Part shown: piece after piece, positions 1-6,845 of the stretch | How positions within the stretch are numbered: position 1 is the first letter of the stretch | Layout of the letters: each line of letters starts with the position of its first letter | Assembly: GCA_028690885.1 (NCBI GenBank) | Contig: JAQVAJ010000050.1 | Location: forward strand, 1-8,139 | Origin: Clostridia bacterium | Lineage (GTDB): Bacteria; Bacillota; Clostridia; DUPQ01 | Length of the DNA: 8,139 nucleotides | Direction of reading: 5' to 3' | Notes under the pieces: generated by a model | The model's database searches: none | What the model was told of the DNA's origin: nothing | Seen by the model: the letters and a program-made list of their open reading frames with translations, nothing else | Position numbers and translations under genes: made by a program

Positions 1-1175
1 TCCATATAATCCTTTATTTGAATTCGATATTCTTGACTTTTCCTGTTAAACTTGATTACTGCGCTTCTTATTTCATATGAACTGTATGCAGTTGCAAGAG
101 TAATTATATATTTCGGTGTAACCTCTTCTGGTGGTATGTAATCAAGCATCATAAGATAATAACTGCTCATCCATGTAGTTGTATCATATTCATAGCCGAC
201 ACAAACAAACTTTTTTTCGGAAATTGCTGAAATCATACCTACATTAGGATTCTCAATATCAGAATTAATCCAGTTCAATATTTCATTACTTTCATTAGTA
301 TTTGGATCATATCCATATATACCGCTTTGGGTTGAATAGTAAATATTACCATCTTTACCGGTGAAAAGGCTATATATATTATTCATTAGGTGGTCATTAA
401 TTTCTATTTCATCTGTAAACTTTTTTTCTACAGGATCAAGAATTTTTAATTTTGTTTCATATCCTTCACTTCCTTCAGAATTAATTGCAGCTGCAATTTT
501 ACCATCTGAATAAACAAACAGTCTGTTAAGCCATGAATTTTCATTAAGTTCAACTTTAAACGAAAAATTGAAATTCTCATCTAAAACAAAAACAGTTCGG
601 TCAGAATTAATATATATATTGCTTTGTGAATCAACAACAATATTGTTGATATAAAAATAATCCTGGTCTAAGTGGTCTTCAAGTAACTCTCTTACATTTA
701 CTTTCTTGTCGATGTTTCCTTCTAAATCCATCATAACAAGAAAATTATCTGATTTGTAGTTTCCAGATATCTTATCTGATCCCCATGCTTCAATAGATAC
801 TAGAAACTTTTCATTAGGAAGCATGATTATGTTGGACATATATGAGCCTTCATAACCTTCCATTTTGGATAAATTAAGATTAAGCATGTGCTCCTGAGGG
901 TCTGTACCATCTTGATTTATACTGTAGAATACATAATAATTTTCATATGTTTCCTGATCATATCCTGAACCAATGATATTAATCCTATCACCTACATTTA
1001 ATATATTATTAACAGATTGAATATTATCAGGTAAAGTAATTTCTGTCCTTCTAAATACGTGATCAAGAACAGTTTTTTCAGCACCTTTCTTATTGTTACA
1101 TGAAACAAGCTGTAATAGCATTACAATTACAAGACCTACTATTACCATTGTTTTAACTAAGTTTCTTTTTTTCAT
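1..1175 (-). CDS. Lipoprotein: putative propeller domain fused to ABC solute-binding domain (3' end outside window)
   Basis: Reading from ATG at 1175 gives 391 open codons that run off the left edge, so the C-terminal part is missing. Residues 1-26 are a lipoprotein signal: basic start, hydrophobic core, lipobox LVSC with Cys26 as the lipidation site. Residues about 40-350 contain repeated short beta-rich units of the type seen in propellers (for example DSQSNIYINSD, DGKIAAAINSEG, GKDGNIYYSTQSGIYGYD). At about 356 a new domain begins, YIITLATAYSSYEIRSAV then KFNRKSQEYRIQIKDY, which resembles the first strand and helix of family 1 extracellular solute-binding proteins. Inferred role: surface-tethered receptor for the importer encoded upstream in the operon; the ligand is unknown. 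The start lies inside the preceding gene (23-base overlap) but has a good site, AGGAGA at 1183-1188, 7 bases from ATG. The lipoprotein call is firm, the solute-binding call good, the propeller call tentative. Confidence 0.82.
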   Translation of the reverse strand, partial: MKKRNLVKTMVIVGLVIVMLLQLVSCNNKKGAEKTVLDHVFRRTEITLPDNIQSVNNILNVGDRINIIGSGYDQETYENYYVFYSINQDGTDPQEHMLNLNLSKMEGYEGSYMSNIIMLPNEKFLVSIEAWGSDKISGNYKSDNFLVMMDLEGNIDKKVNVRELLEDHLDQDYFYINNIVVDSQSNIYINSDRTVFVLDENFNFSFKVELNENSWLNRLFVYSDGKIAAAINSEGSEGYETKLKILDPVEKKFTDEIEINDHLMNNIYSLFTGKDGNIYYSTQSGIYGYDPNTNESNEILNWINSDIENPNVGMISAISEKKFVCVGYEYDTTTWMSSYYLMMLDYIPPEEVTPKYIITLATAYSSYEIRSAVIKFNRKSQEYRIQIKDYM

Positions 1176-2238
1176 ATCTTTCTCTCCTTTTGTTCCTTAT
1201 CTTATCTGCTAATTTGGAATTTTTAGCTTTAGTAACTATTTTTGAACTATTATTTTCAAAAAATAAACTAATCTTACTTCTGTAGATTATTATCATAATT
1301 GTTAAAGTACATATAAATAGAAAAATAAGTATAATTTGAGCCAATAACAAATATGCTAGTTTATGCTCAGTAATTCTTGCCTGATTCTCCCATTGTGGAT
1401 ATATAACTCGATTTGTCTTAATATTTCTTTCAGTCAGATTTATCAAATTTTTAAAAGTATTAATTAAATTAAATCGTGAAGTATTTTGTATTATCTCATA
1501 CTCTAGTTCATTAAAAGAAAATAATGATGTAACTACATTTAATGCATAATCAGAAATAGGATTAGGCAATATTGCTTCATAACATGATATATATGCTAAA
1601 TTATCTAGTACTTTATAAACATCATACTGCATGTACAAATGAGGTAGAGAATCGTTAATTAAATCTCCATCGTTTTTTGTTACTCCGCTTATAGAATAAG
1701 GCTTATCATAAATATAAATATCTCTTCCAACAATATCAAAAGAACCAAACAGCTGCCATGCTAATGTTTCATTAATTAAGATATGATCATTATTTAAAGG
1801 ATCATCTTTAAAATACGAACCTGTTATCAATGGAACATTATGAATAAAGAAAAAGTCTCCTGCTACCGCAGTTACATCTGTTGCGATATTTGATGAAGCA
1901 TCAACACTTACAGAACCTTTCGCGCTGTATGCATGCAGCCATAATCTTCCACCTTCTGAAGATGAAATTGACTCAGACATCATTTTTTCATCGTAAGAAC
2001 GGCTTAATGAATATATATTATTCTCACTAAAACCAGTTTCAGAGGTGAAAAAACATGAAATTTGAGCATAGTTAAACAATGAATCATTATTCATCCATCT
2101 TTCTGCACCAAATTGATCAAACCTGTTCTTTACTATTTTATTTGACTGGTTAAGTAATATCATAAAAGATACTATCAAAACTGATAAGATAATTATAAAA
2201 ACAACTATTTTTGATGACAGTTTTGCTTTAAATTTCAT
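1153..2238 (-). CDS. MacB-type periplasmic-domain protein, two membrane helices, no FtsX permease module
   Basis: 361 residues. A membrane helix at about 11-29 is followed by an extracellular region to about 295, a second helix at about 296-318, and a Lys/Arg-rich cytoplasmic tail (320-361). The segment 127-186 carries the signature of the MacB core domain: GDFFFIHNVPLITGSYF, then ILINETLAWQLFGS, DIVGRDIYI and PYSISGV. Family MacB/YknZ permeases have four helices with this domain between helices 1 and 2; here helices 3 and 4 and the FtsX module are absent, and no ATPase domain is attached. The stop is an ordinary TAA within a tightly packed operon, so this looks like a dedicated short form, not a broken gene. 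ATG at 2238 follows the TAG of the adaptor gene by one base and has only weak SD-like sequence, suggesting translational coupling. Likely partner: the adjacent MacA-like adaptor. Function is inferred; transport by this protein alone seems unlikely. Confidence 0.8.
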   Translation of the reverse strand: MKFKAKLSSKIVVFIIILSVLIVSFMILLNQSNKIVKNRFDQFGAERWMNNDSLFNYAQISCFFTSETGFSENNIYSLSRSYDEKMMSESISSSEGGRLWLHAYSAKGSVSVDASSNIATDVTAVAGDFFFIHNVPLITGSYFKDDPLNNDHILINETLAWQLFGSFDIVGRDIYIYDKPYSISGVTKNDGDLINDSLPHLYMQYDVYKVLDNLAYISCYEAILPNPISDYALNVVTSLFSFNELEYEIIQNTSRFNLINTFKNLINLTERNIKTNRVIYPQWENQARITEHKLAYLLLAQIILIFLFICTLTIMIIIYRSKISLFFENNSSKIVTKAKNSKLADKIRNKRRERYEKKKLS

Positions 2239-2239
2239 T

Positions 2240-4258
2240 CTATTCTTCTACTAACCTCACCTGCATCCCGTCTGTTAATGGTTTTGAAGCTGTTGTAATA
2301 ACATAGTTTGCATATGCGCTTATACCTGATATAGCTGAATTCTTATCGTCAGAAGCTATAACCTGAATATCAACTCTCTTTGCAATATACCTGTTACCTA
2401 TAGGAGTGTTTTTTGCTTCAACAATATATACAAATTTACCTTTGTTGTCTTCATGAACAGCACTATTTGGTACTACAGTTTCAAAGTCTCTTCCAGTTTC
2501 TCCAAGTGCAACATAAAGAGTCTGACCAGGGTATATATTATCTCCTATTACTTCAAGTACTATTATTCTGCTTGATTGAGGATTATTGTAATCAGTTTGA
2601 ATACCTGTTACTTGAGCATAAGGAGCTGTAGTGCCATAGTAATACTGAATTTCAGCTTGTTGACCAACACTTATTCTTCTTGCTTGTTCTACAGTAACAG
2701 AAAAACTCATTGTATAACCTTTTTCACTAATTTCTATCTCAGCAGCTACTCCGCCTGCTTCAGTTTTCTCTCCAGCAACATATCTCATATTCAATAATGC
2801 ACCGCTAACAGGAGCAGTTATTGTGTTATTTTCAACTTTATCACTCAATCTTTCAACTAAAGCTTCCTGAACTTCAATTTCTCTTTTCATGTTTTGAAGT
2901 TCAATTTGCTTCAATTGCTGATCAAACACATCCTCTGCTTTTTGTTTCTCATATGATTGCTGTTTATCATATAAACTCTTTTCCAGTACAGCTATCAATT
3001 CATCAGCTTCAGATTCTGTCATGATTTTTCCTTCAACTTCAATTTTCTCTTCACTAAGGATTCGTAATTCATCCTGACTTTCCAATAATGTTTTACTAAC
3101 TTCTTGAATCTCTATCTCTATATCTTCATATTCATAACGCGCTTTAAGAGGAAGATATACAGCTTCGATATCCTCAAATGTAAATTGTAATACATCAATT
3201 CTGTTTTGAGATATCTCTATATTCGTGCTAATTTCATTTCTCTGTCTTTGAATATTATTTAACTCTTCTGTTAACACTGAAATTTCTATATCATATTGAT
3301 TTATTCTCTCCTGGATAGGAATATACTCAAAATACTTAGCTATCATACTATTTAGTTCGTTTCTAAGTCTGCTTATTTCAGCAGGATCTGAAGGAGAAGC
3401 ATTTTCAGCAGCAATCAACTCATTTTCCTTAGACATTATTTCAGATGAAGTTGGTACATCTGTAGAAGGATTTTCTTTTATGTAATTACTTTTTTCCAGT
3501 ACTTTTGCATCCAAATTAGCTTGTGCTACTAATAATGGGTTTGCCATTTTTACTAATTCTCTCTGCAATTCCTTTAGATTCTCTTTTTCTGTATCCAAAG
3601 CAGTCTTTGCATTCTCATAATCAATAGAAGCATTTCTTAATGCTACCAAAAATTCATCTTCACTTAATGAAGTGTCTGGCTCCAATGAATTTAGATATGT
3701 TTCAAGATTTGTCTTTTTTGTAGATAATTCAGAAATACTCTTATTTAATAAATCAATTTCAGTCTGAATAGAAATCAGTAATGCTCTGTTTGAATTAAGG
3801 TCAGCCTTAATTTGTTTTGCTTCAATGAGCTGTTTATTCAATTGTGAAATCTCTTCCAGAATAGCAGTATAATCAGGTGTGCTTTCCATAAGCTTTCTCT
3901 GATAATTTATCTTCATAGTCGTAAGAGTGTTAATTGCATTATTCAGCTCATCACTCGGAGCATCCTTAAGTATATACAGAATATCCCCTTTCTTAACAAT
4001 ATCGCCTCTTCTGAAATAAACTTCTTCTATTATTCTCGATTCATCAAAATATACTTGATATGTTTGATTTGCCGTAACTGTACCCTGACCTCTTATTCTG
4101 GAGGAAATAGTTCCATACATTGGATATTGCACAGCTACTTCTGGCAGTGAGTAATTCAAAATTGTATTTGAGAAGAACGTAAGAATAAGCATAACTGCTA
4201 GGAAAATTATAGCTATGTTCTTTACTATATTCCTTCTATTTGATGCATCTTTTTTCAT
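2240..4258 (-). CDS. MacA/HlyD-type membrane-fusion (periplasmic adaptor) protein with very long helical domain
   Basis: 672 residues. One N-terminal membrane helix at about 11-34, no lipobox. The first half of a barrel-sandwich (lipoyl-like) domain is at about 46-100 (EEVYFRRGDIVKKGDILYIL) and the second half at about 477-510 (NNTITAPVSGALLNM). Between them lie about 375 residues of Glu/Lys/Leu/Ile-rich heptad-like helix, interrupted near prolines at 241, 264, 269, 289, 292, 314 and 370. A beta-barrel follows (512-585, with VGQQAEIQYYYG and IYPGQTLYVALG) and then a membrane-proximal domain (590-670, with TVVPNSAVHEDNKGKFVYIVE). This is the domain order of MacA, HlyD and the B. subtilis adaptor YknX, but the hairpin is several times longer than in MacA. 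Family members link an inner-membrane ABC transporter to partners further out. The start has a strong site, GGAGGA at 4264-4269, and lies 12 bases after the permease stop. The likely partner is the MacB-type protein directly downstream. Confidence 0.9.
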   Translation of the reverse strand: MKKDASNRRNIVKNIAIIFLAVMLILTFFSNTILNYSLPEVAVQYPMYGTISSRIRGQGTVTANQTYQVYFDESRIIEEVYFRRGDIVKKGDILYILKDAPSDELNNAINTLTTMKINYQRKLMESTPDYTAILEEISQLNKQLIEAKQIKADLNSNRALLISIQTEIDLLNKSISELSTKKTNLETYLNSLEPDTSLSEDEFLVALRNASIDYENAKTALDTEKENLKELQRELVKMANPLLVAQANLDAKVLEKSNYIKENPSTDVPTSSEIMSKENELIAAENASPSDPAEISRLRNELNSMIAKYFEYIPIQERINQYDIEISVLTEELNNIQRQRNEISTNIEISQNRIDVLQFTFEDIEAVYLPLKARYEYEDIEIEIQEVSKTLLESQDELRILSEEKIEVEGKIMTESEADELIAVLEKSLYDKQQSYEKQKAEDVFDQQLKQIELQNMKREIEVQEALVERLSDKVENNTITAPVSGALLNMRYVAGEKTEAGGVAAEIEISEKGYTMSFSVTVEQARRISVGQQAEIQYYYGTTAPYAQVTGIQTDYNNPQSSRIIVLEVIGDNIYPGQTLYVALGETGRDFETVVPNSAVHEDNKGKFVYIVEAKNTPIGNRYIAKRVDIQVIASDDKNSAISGISAYANYVITTASKPLTDGMQVRLVEE

Positions 4259-4263
4259 AAAAA

Positions 4264-4269
4264 TCCTCC
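4264..4269 (-). promoter_or_regulatory. Strong Shine-Dalgarno site of the adaptor gene
   Basis: GGAGGA on the minus strand ends 5 bases before ATG at 4258. It sits in the 12-base gap between the second permease stop (TAA at 4273-4271) and the adaptor start. It is the best ribosome site in the operon, so the adaptor can be translated efficiently without depending on coupling. Confidence 0.8.
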
Positions 4270-4270
4270 A

Positions 4271-5188
4271 TTAACCTTTTATTGCACTTGAACTTGCTAC
4301 ACCCTCTAAAACTCTATCTTCACTATAAAGGAATAATAGTAGAGGTAAAACCATATATATGGCTGCTACAGCAAATGCAAGACCTATTTCACCAGCATTT
4401 ATTTTTGATAAAAATACAGACAACGGGTGCATTTCATCACTTTTTTGCAGCATGATAAGTGGTTGCTCAACCATGTTCCAATAATCCATAAACAGTAAGA
4501 TTGCCACTGAGTATATAGCGTTTTTAGACATAGGAATAAAAACTTTCCTAAAAATTTTCCATTCATTCGCACCATCAATTTTAGCTGCTTCAACAATTGA
4601 AGAAGGAATTCTCTGCATTGTTTTAGTCAAAATAAAAACTGCAAACGGTGAAAATATCCCTGGAAGTATTATAGACCATCTTGTTTCTAAAATATTCATC
4701 CAGTCAGCCACAAGATAGTTTGGTACCAAAGTAACCTGATAAGGCATCAGCATAAGAGCAATATAGATAAAAAACATTGTATTTCTAAATCTGCCTTTAT
4801 ACCTTGCAAAGCTATATGAAGCACCTAATGCAATTATTATCTGAAATATGACAATTGGTACAACAAGTATTATTGAATTCCAAAATTTTAAAAGATACTG
4901 AGGACTCTTTACTAAAACAGTAACATATTGTGAAAAACTGACTTTATCAGGGATAATTTTCAGATTTACCTTATCTGCTATGTAAGATGAAACAGCAGAT
5001 GATCCACCTTCTGAAAATATTTTCCCATAATTAGCAGTTATTTCACTTTTCGTCATAAATGAATTTGTTACTGTAAGTACAATAGGCATAATAAACATAG
5101 CTGCAGTAAAAGCTAGAATAACCAATGCAATAGATATTGATATAACTCTTTTTATTTTCATTGATTTTGTCATACCTATTTTACTCAT
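4271..5188 (-). CDS. Carbohydrate-type ABC transporter permease, MalG/UgpE family
   Basis: 305 residues counted from ATG at 5188. Inner-membrane permease of a CUT1-like importer, with helices at about 14-40, 103-128, 136-158, 172-190, 222-240 and 267-289. The EAA loop that docks on the ATPase is clear at 200-220 (EAAKIDGANEWKIFRKVFIP), and the C-terminus reads EGVASSSAIKG, close to the usual GAxKG ending of MalG-like proteins. Known family role: one half of the heterodimeric channel for sugars or glycosides, powered by a MalK/MsmX-type ATPase. Start choice: the frame is open to an ATG at 5233, but that would overlap the upstream gene by 53 bases, and the extra residues do not look like a family N-terminus. 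ATG 5188 has GGGGAG at 5197-5202, 8 bases away, and overlaps the upstream gene by only 8 bases. The region between helix 1 and helix 2 (about 45-100) is longer than in minimal MalG proteins. The transported substrate cannot be read from the sequence. Confidence 0.93.
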   Translation of the reverse strand: MSKIGMTKSMKIKRVISISIALVILAFTAAMFIMPIVLTVTNSFMTKSEITANYGKIFSEGGSSAVSSYIADKVNLKIIPDKVSFSQYVTVLVKSPQYLLKFWNSIILVVPIVIFQIIIALGASYSFARYKGRFRNTMFFIYIALMLMPYQVTLVPNYLVADWMNILETRWSIILPGIFSPFAVFILTKTMQRIPSSIVEAAKIDGANEWKIFRKVFIPMSKNAIYSVAILLFMDYWNMVEQPLIMLQKSDEMHPLSVFLSKINAGEIGLAFAVAAIYMVLPLLLFLYSEDRVLEGVASSSAIKG

Positions 5189-6095
5189 CAACACTACTCC
5201 CCAATTTATTATCAATGTAAAACAACAATGCAATTATAGCCGTTATTATTATGCAAATTATAACTGCAGCAGCAGATAGTTTTTGGTAATCCAATGTTCT
5301 AAATGTGTTGTTTATATAATGTTGCAGCATATATAATCCCTCATAAGGATAATCCCCAGTTAAAAGGTAAACTTCTCTGAATACTTTAAATGAATTAATC
5401 AAAGACAATATTGTTACAAAGAAAATACTAGATGACATATAGTTAAGTTTAATTCTAAAAAACCTTCTTACCGGACCTACTCCATCGATTAGTGCCGCTT
5501 CTTTTACATCTATCGGGATATTAGCTAAACCAGCCATAAATAAAATCATATTGTAACCTGTGTTTTTCCACAAAAAAAGCAACACAACAACAAGTCTGCT
5601 AAAATCTGATTTGAACCAGTCAACAGCATCAATACCTATTGAATTCAAAAATACATTTATGACGCCGTTATAATGGAAAACTACTTGCCATATAAGGATT
5701 ACGGATGCTACTGGTACTACTAAAGGACTTATCAATGCTGTTCTGAATATACTTTTTCCTGGTATATTACTTTCAAGAAACAATGCTAAGATCAGTGGGA
5801 TTATAACTGCTAGAGGGACTGCTATAACTGAGAAAATAAGAGTATTCTTTAAAGAAAGCATAAATGCATGATTCCTAAGTAATGAAATATAATTATCAAA
5901 CATTACAAATTCTTTGTTTATTGGATTATCTATAAAAGAATAAAATAATACTATAAAAAAAGGAATGAGGAAAAAAAGTAAAAAACCTGCAATACTAGGT
6001 ATCATAAAAGGCATTGTAGAGCTTTTATCTCTCTTTTCAAAACCCTTTGTGTTTTTCTTTTTCATATCATTTTTTTCTTTTACTAAACTATTCAC
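5181..6095 (-). CDS. Carbohydrate-type ABC transporter permease, MalF/UgpA family (GTG start)
   Basis: 304 residues. First gene of the apparent five-gene operon and partner of the MalG-type permease. A basic, hydrophilic N-terminus (1-27) precedes six predicted helices at about 31-55, 83-108, 118-140, 167-190, 222-240 and 274-294. PSIAGFLLFFLIPFFIVLFYSF is a typical first helix. The EAA loop at 199-219 reads EAALIDGVGPVRRFFRIKLN; the usual Pro after the final Leu is replaced by Asn, which is a mild departure. Family role: half of the membrane channel of a CUT1-like importer for sugars or related small molecules. Start choice: GTG at 6095 has AAAGGTG at 6104-6110 with an 8-base spacer; the later in-frame ATG at 6065 has no recognisable ribosome site. 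No ATPase gene is linked in the window, as is common where a shared MsmX-type ATPase serves several importers. Confidence 0.93.
   Translation of the reverse strand: MNSLVKEKNDMKKKNTKGFEKRDKSSTMPFMIPSIAGFLLFFLIPFFIVLFYSFIDNPINKEFVMFDNYISLLRNHAFMLSLKNTLIFSVIAVPLAVIIPLILALFLESNIPGKSIFRTALISPLVVPVASVILIWQVVFHYNGVINVFLNSIGIDAVDWFKSDFSRLVVVLLFLWKNTGYNMILFMAGLANIPIDVKEAALIDGVGPVRRFFRIKLNYMSSSIFFVTILSLINSFKVFREVYLLTGDYPYEGLYMLQHYINNTFRTLDYQKLSAAAVIICIIITAIIALLFYIDNKLGSSVDE
5197..5202 (-). promoter_or_regulatory. Shine-Dalgarno site that fixes the MalG-type permease start at 5188
   Basis: GGGGAG on the minus strand lies 8 bases upstream of ATG 5188, inside the last codons of the preceding permease gene. 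It supports this start over the longer in-frame ATG at 5233. Confidence 0.7.
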
Positions 6096-6103
6096 TTTTA
6101 TAG

Positions 6104-6110
6104 CACCTTT
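6104..6110 (-). promoter_or_regulatory. Shine-Dalgarno site supporting the GTG start at 6095
   Basis: AAAGGTG on the minus strand ends 8 bases before GTG 6095. The alternative ATG at 6065 is preceded by an A-rich tract with no such match, so the GTG is the better start for the first permease gene. Confidence 0.65.
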
Positions 6111-6119
6111 GCAATTGCA
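6110..6119. promoter_or_regulatory. Perfect 10-base palindrome, possible operator
   Basis: TGCAATTGCA reads the same on both strands and touches the ribosome site of the first permease gene, a few tens of bases from the start and downstream of the candidate promoters. That is a workable place for a repressor to act on the operon. LacI-family sites normally have a central CG, which is missing here, and a single 10-base palindrome can arise by chance in AT-rich DNA. Regulatory role is a guess. Confidence 0.25.
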
Positions 6120-6129
6120 TTTCTTTAAA

Positions 6130-6157
6130 TAGACGTATGCATATTATATAAAGTTCC
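6130..6157 (-). promoter_or_regulatory. Candidate ECF-sigma-type promoter overlapping the sigma-A-like one
   Basis: On the minus strand GGAACTT (6151-6157) is followed after 15 bases by CGTCTA (6130-6135). AAC-type -35 and CGTC or GTCT-type -10 elements at this spacing are the known pattern for extracytoplasmic-function sigma factors (sigma-M/W/X of B. subtilis, sigma-E of E. coli). These are among the few G/C-containing stretches in an otherwise AT-only gap. If real, the operon could respond to envelope stress, which would fit its exported components. Not distinguishable from chance without related genomes. Confidence 0.33.
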
Positions 6158-6171
6158 TAAATAATTAACAT
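6143..6171 (-). promoter_or_regulatory. Candidate sigma-A-like promoter of the transporter operon
   Basis: On the minus strand a perfect TATAAT (6143-6148) is preceded, after 17 bases, by ATGTTA (6166-6171), which keeps three of six bases of TTGACA. The DNA further upstream (about 6172-6215) is nearly pure A and T with several A-tracts, as in UP elements. Transcription would start near 6136, leaving a leader of about 40 bases before GTG 6095. TATAAT alone is easy to find in such AT-rich DNA, so position is the main support. Confidence 0.45.
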
Positions 6172-6215
6172 TAAATTTTTATTAATATTTATATTTTATG
6201 TTTAATTTTTAGTAA

Positions 6216-6845
6216 TTATATCTTTTTCTGGTTAAAATATCTACAATATTTATTAATTACGCATAAATCACACTTTGGTTTTCTTGCGTTACATACTTTT
6301 CTTCCATGAAAAACTAATCTGTGACAGAAATTTGAAGATTCCTCAGGAGGTAAAATTTCCTTTAAATCCTGTTCAATCTTGTCAGGGTCAGTGTTATCAC
6401 TCAAACCTATTCTGTTTGATAATCTTTTTGCATGAGTATCTACTATAATCGCAGGTTTATGAAATACCTCAGCAATTATTACATTTGCAGTTTTTCTTCC
6501 AACACCAGGTAAAGTTATCAATTCATCAATATTATCAGGTATTATCTCATTAAATTCATCAATGAGTTTTTTACAACATGCTTTAATGTTTTTAGCTTTG
6601 TTATGATAAAATCCGGTTGGTCTGATGTATGATTCAAGTTCTTCAATATCAGCATATGCGAAATCATAAACAGTTTTATATTTATTGAATAATCCAGGTG
6701 TAACCTGGTTTACTCTTTCATCTGTACACTGTGCAGCCAATTGAGTAGAAATTAGTAGTTGTAATGGTGTAAAAAAATCCAGCGTGCACATTACAACAGG
6801 ATACTCTGTTTTCAATAATTTTATAATTGAACTAATGTTTTTCAT
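6216..6845 (-). CDS. nth: Endonuclease III, DNA glycosylase/AP lyase
   Basis: 209 residues, the normal length for the family. Cytoplasmic base-excision repair enzyme that removes oxidised pyrimidines and cleaves the sugar-phosphate backbone at the resulting abasic site. The helix-hairpin-helix reads LPGVGRKTANVI (112-123) with the catalytic lysine at Lys118; the catalytic aspartate is Asp136 in VDTHAKRLSNR. The [4Fe-4S] loop has Cys185, Cys192, Cys195 and Cys201 in the exact C-x6-C-x2-C-x5-C spacing. All of these sit two residues before their E. coli Nth counterparts. The segment LLISTQLAAQCTDERVN (30-46) is the usual N-terminal family motif. ATG 6845 shares a base with the TAA of the upstream gene (TAATG), with AGGAAA at 6856-6861 as a modest ribosome site, so translation is probably coupled. 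Appears fully functional. No clear terminator follows it. Confidence 0.97.
   Translation of the reverse strand: MKNISSIIKLLKTEYPVVMCTLDFFTPLQLLISTQLAAQCTDERVNQVTPGLFNKYKTVYDFAYADIEELESYIRPTGFYHNKAKNIKACCKKLIDEFNEIIPDNIDELITLPGVGRKTANVIIAEVFHKPAIIVDTHAKRLSNRIGLSDNTDPDKIEQDLKEILPPEESSNFCHRLVFHGRKVCNARKPKCDLCVINKYCRYFNQKKI

Noticed and set aside
2413..3024. Three plus-strand open frames of 67-73 codons (2413-2631, 2576-2797, 2821-3024)
   Set aside because: They lie wholly antisense to the adaptor gene, overlap one another, lack ribosome sites and encode low-complexity Leu/Ser/Phe-rich sequence typical of the complement of Glu/Lys-rich helical coding DNA.
4399..4596. Minus-strand open frame of 65 codons
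   Set aside because: It is an out-of-frame shadow inside the MalG-type permease, covering the region of its well-conserved EAA loop, with no ribosome site.
5189..5233. Longer start for the MalG-type permease at ATG 5233
   Set aside because: It adds 15 residues, overlaps the upstream gene by 53 bases and lacks a good ribosome site, whereas ATG 5188 has GGGGAG 8 bases upstream.
1..6095. Reading the five-gene unit as a plain MacAB-type drug exporter next to an unrelated sugar importer
   Set aside because: No MacB ATPase or FtsX permease is present, and the adaptor and MacB-type genes are sandwiched between the importer permeases and the binding protein with coupled junctions, so a two-operon reading does not fit.
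6167..6189. Stem-loop AATATTAA/TTAATGTT with a 7-base loop after nth, considered as a terminator
   Set aside because: The 8-pair stem is all A-T or G-U, hence weak, and no T-run follows it in the direction of transcription. It also overlaps the candidate -35 element.
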